DNA of 64,000 nt from Himantopus leucocephalus (Eukaryota; Chordata; Aves; Charadriiformes; Recurvirostridae): positions 4,389,894 through 4,453,893 of the forward strand of contig RSEF01000002.1 of NCBI GenBank assembly GCA_003993805.1. Direction: 5' to 3'. A program made the position numbers and the translations under genes. The notes under the pieces were generated by a model. It saw only the letters and a list, made by a program, of their open reading frames with translations. It searched no databases and was not told where the DNA came from. Shown piece by piece: positions 62,572-64,000 of the stretch. Every line of letters begins with the position of its first letter. Positions within the stretch are counted from its first letter, which is position 1.

Positions 62572-63887
62572 CAGGGGTGATGCTTTCACCTCATTTTCCT
62601 CCTCTACCCCCAATCCCAAGGTTTATACTACACCCCAGAGACTTCACTATTAGGAACCACTTCAAACAATGGAACTTTATTTAAAAATCACCACTTTCTC
62701 CCCCGTCCTACTTACATTCCTTATTCAAATGTAATTGGAAGTACTAGCTTACTGAGAGGAAGAATCTATGTGCCTTTACTTTGTCAGAGTGATTTCTGTT
62801 ATCCTGAGCTGCGCTCATTACCAACTCTGACCCACCATTATTTCAGGAAACCATTACATTCATTATTAATAAGAACCCTCCAGCTAACTTTCCTCCCTTG
62901 CAGACATTATTCTAGTTTCAAATGCCATCATGGCATTCACCCGCTGTGCAAGAAGGGGGACTCCTCCTGTTCCCTTTCCCAGTCTGACCTTTTTTAGATC
63001 TGGCAAACCTAGATCAATTCACCTGCCTCTTTGAAATGGAGCTGAAACTGATGCAGTCAAAAGGGGACAGGGCAGTACAACACTTTCAGAGATTTGTAGG
63101 TGTTCTGAGCTGTCATAACATCTCTGGAAGGAGTTTAACTTTATTAGCTTAGAGGATGAATAAAACATCTGATACATACTAAAAATTGGATACGTTCAAA
63201 TCCTGCACAAGAGACATAAATCCTCTCTGAGGTCCCCAATGGGGACCCAGTCTGTCCACCAAAGGACTGCATCATTTGGTGGCCAACAACAGGAGTAAAA
63301 CCTGCCTGTTGCACCGAGTATAGAGAGAGCCTAGGTAGAGGTTGAGACTAGGGTCAGAAACTGAACCCAGGCTTTTTGGATGTTTTGATCTACTGAAGGT
63401 CTAGTAATAAGTGCAAGCACCACTCTGCATCCAACCACATGACTGTGGTCACCACATACTCATCTCTTCCTGATCCCAGAGCTTTTTCAGACCAGGCTCA
63501 ACTTCAAGAGGAGATATGGAGTGTACCCATTCAAGATACTCATAGGACAGGTGCAGCAGCTGGAGCTCAGCTCCAATAAACTGACCTATTGCTTAAGACC
63601 CATGGTGTCCCACTTGGCAGATGAGCAGTTCAATCATGTCATCCCTGCCATCACTCTGCTGGTAACACATCCATAGAAGAGGGCTCTGGATCTCACCTGG
63701 AGGGACACATTTTATATTTTCTGTTGGTTCCCTTTATTCTAACTGAAAGACACCTCATCCCTCTGAGACGTCATCCAATATTTCAGAGAGACAAAGTTGG
63801 CAGCTGATTCAGTCTGATTCCACCCTTTGGGTACTTACTATTATTAAAACTGTTTATCAAGTTTCTCAGTTTTATTGTAGAAACTCC
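62572..63887. other. Anonymous noncoding sequence
   Basis: No recognised gene. The + strand around 63490-63690 reads as an open stretch (with LSSNKLTYCLRPMVSHLADE) that ends at a stop after about 60 codons. It could be a processed pseudogene or repeat fragment, but I cannot name a parent. Confidence 0.45.
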
Positions 63888-64000
63888 TCACAGAATCACA
63901 GAATCAAAAAATGGTAGGGGTTGGAGGGGACCTTCGGAGATCATCTAGTCCAAACCTCCTGCCAAAGCAGGTTCACCTAGAGCATGTTGGACAGGAATGC
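63888..64000 (-). mobile_element. CR1 LINE 3' end, cut by window edge
   Basis: TCACAGAATCACAGAATC, GGTAGGGGTTGGAGGGGACC and GCCAAAGCAGGTTCACCTAG identify the same CR1 subfamily as at 34865-34998, in minus orientation. The copy continues past the window. Confidence 0.92.

Noticed and set aside
1..64000. CRISPR arrays, bacterial operons, phage or plasmid features
   Set aside because: The CR1 content and gene-poor AT-rich structure mark a vertebrate (bird) nuclear genome; no such features were seen.

Overview
The window reads as nuclear DNA of a bird. The main evidence is the set of 5'-truncated CR1 LINE copies with the avian 3' signature: a tail of ATTCTATG octamers next to a GGTTGGAAGGGACC-type block. 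No protein-coding gene, tRNA, rRNA, CRISPR array or other gene could be supported. Open reading frames are short and scattered (the longest is 192 codons), with no recognisable domain apart from retrotransposon remains. This looks like intergenic or long-intron sequence from a draft assembly. I cannot name the species or chromosome.

The dominant feature is a very large inverted repeat. Bases 1-4294 are the reverse complement of 16731-21024; paired coordinates always sum to 21025, and I saw no mismatch or indel where I compared the arms. The arms enclose about 12.4 kb of spacer. The left arm touches the window edge, so the repeat may continue outside. It ends exactly at a single-N scaffold junction (4295), followed by a third, slightly diverged copy of its last ~100 bp and a 10-N gap. 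The right arm has no N and flows into both flanks. That pattern makes an assembly duplication, or a collapsed heterozygous inversion, at least as likely as a real young or gene-converted palindrome.

Layout: 1-4294 left arm. 4295-11154 is a patchwork with seven single-N junctions, nearly all flanked by direct duplicates of 30-160 bp. 11155-16730 is anonymous single-copy sequence. 16731-21024 is the right arm. 21025-28859 is anonymous. 28860-28959 is a 100-N gap between oppositely oriented CR1 ends. 29000-38119 is the repeat-rich part, with CR1 copies, a decayed R2-like non-LTR retrotransposon at about 36345-37060, and two more duplicated junctions. 38120-64000 is mostly anonymous AT-rich sequence with a diverged minisatellite (48.3-48.5 kb), a few short tandem repeats and three more CR1 fragments.

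There are no genes to assemble into a pathway. The biology here is retrotransposon decay and one remarkable inverted duplication whose reality must be tested. I did not find a convincing new functional system.
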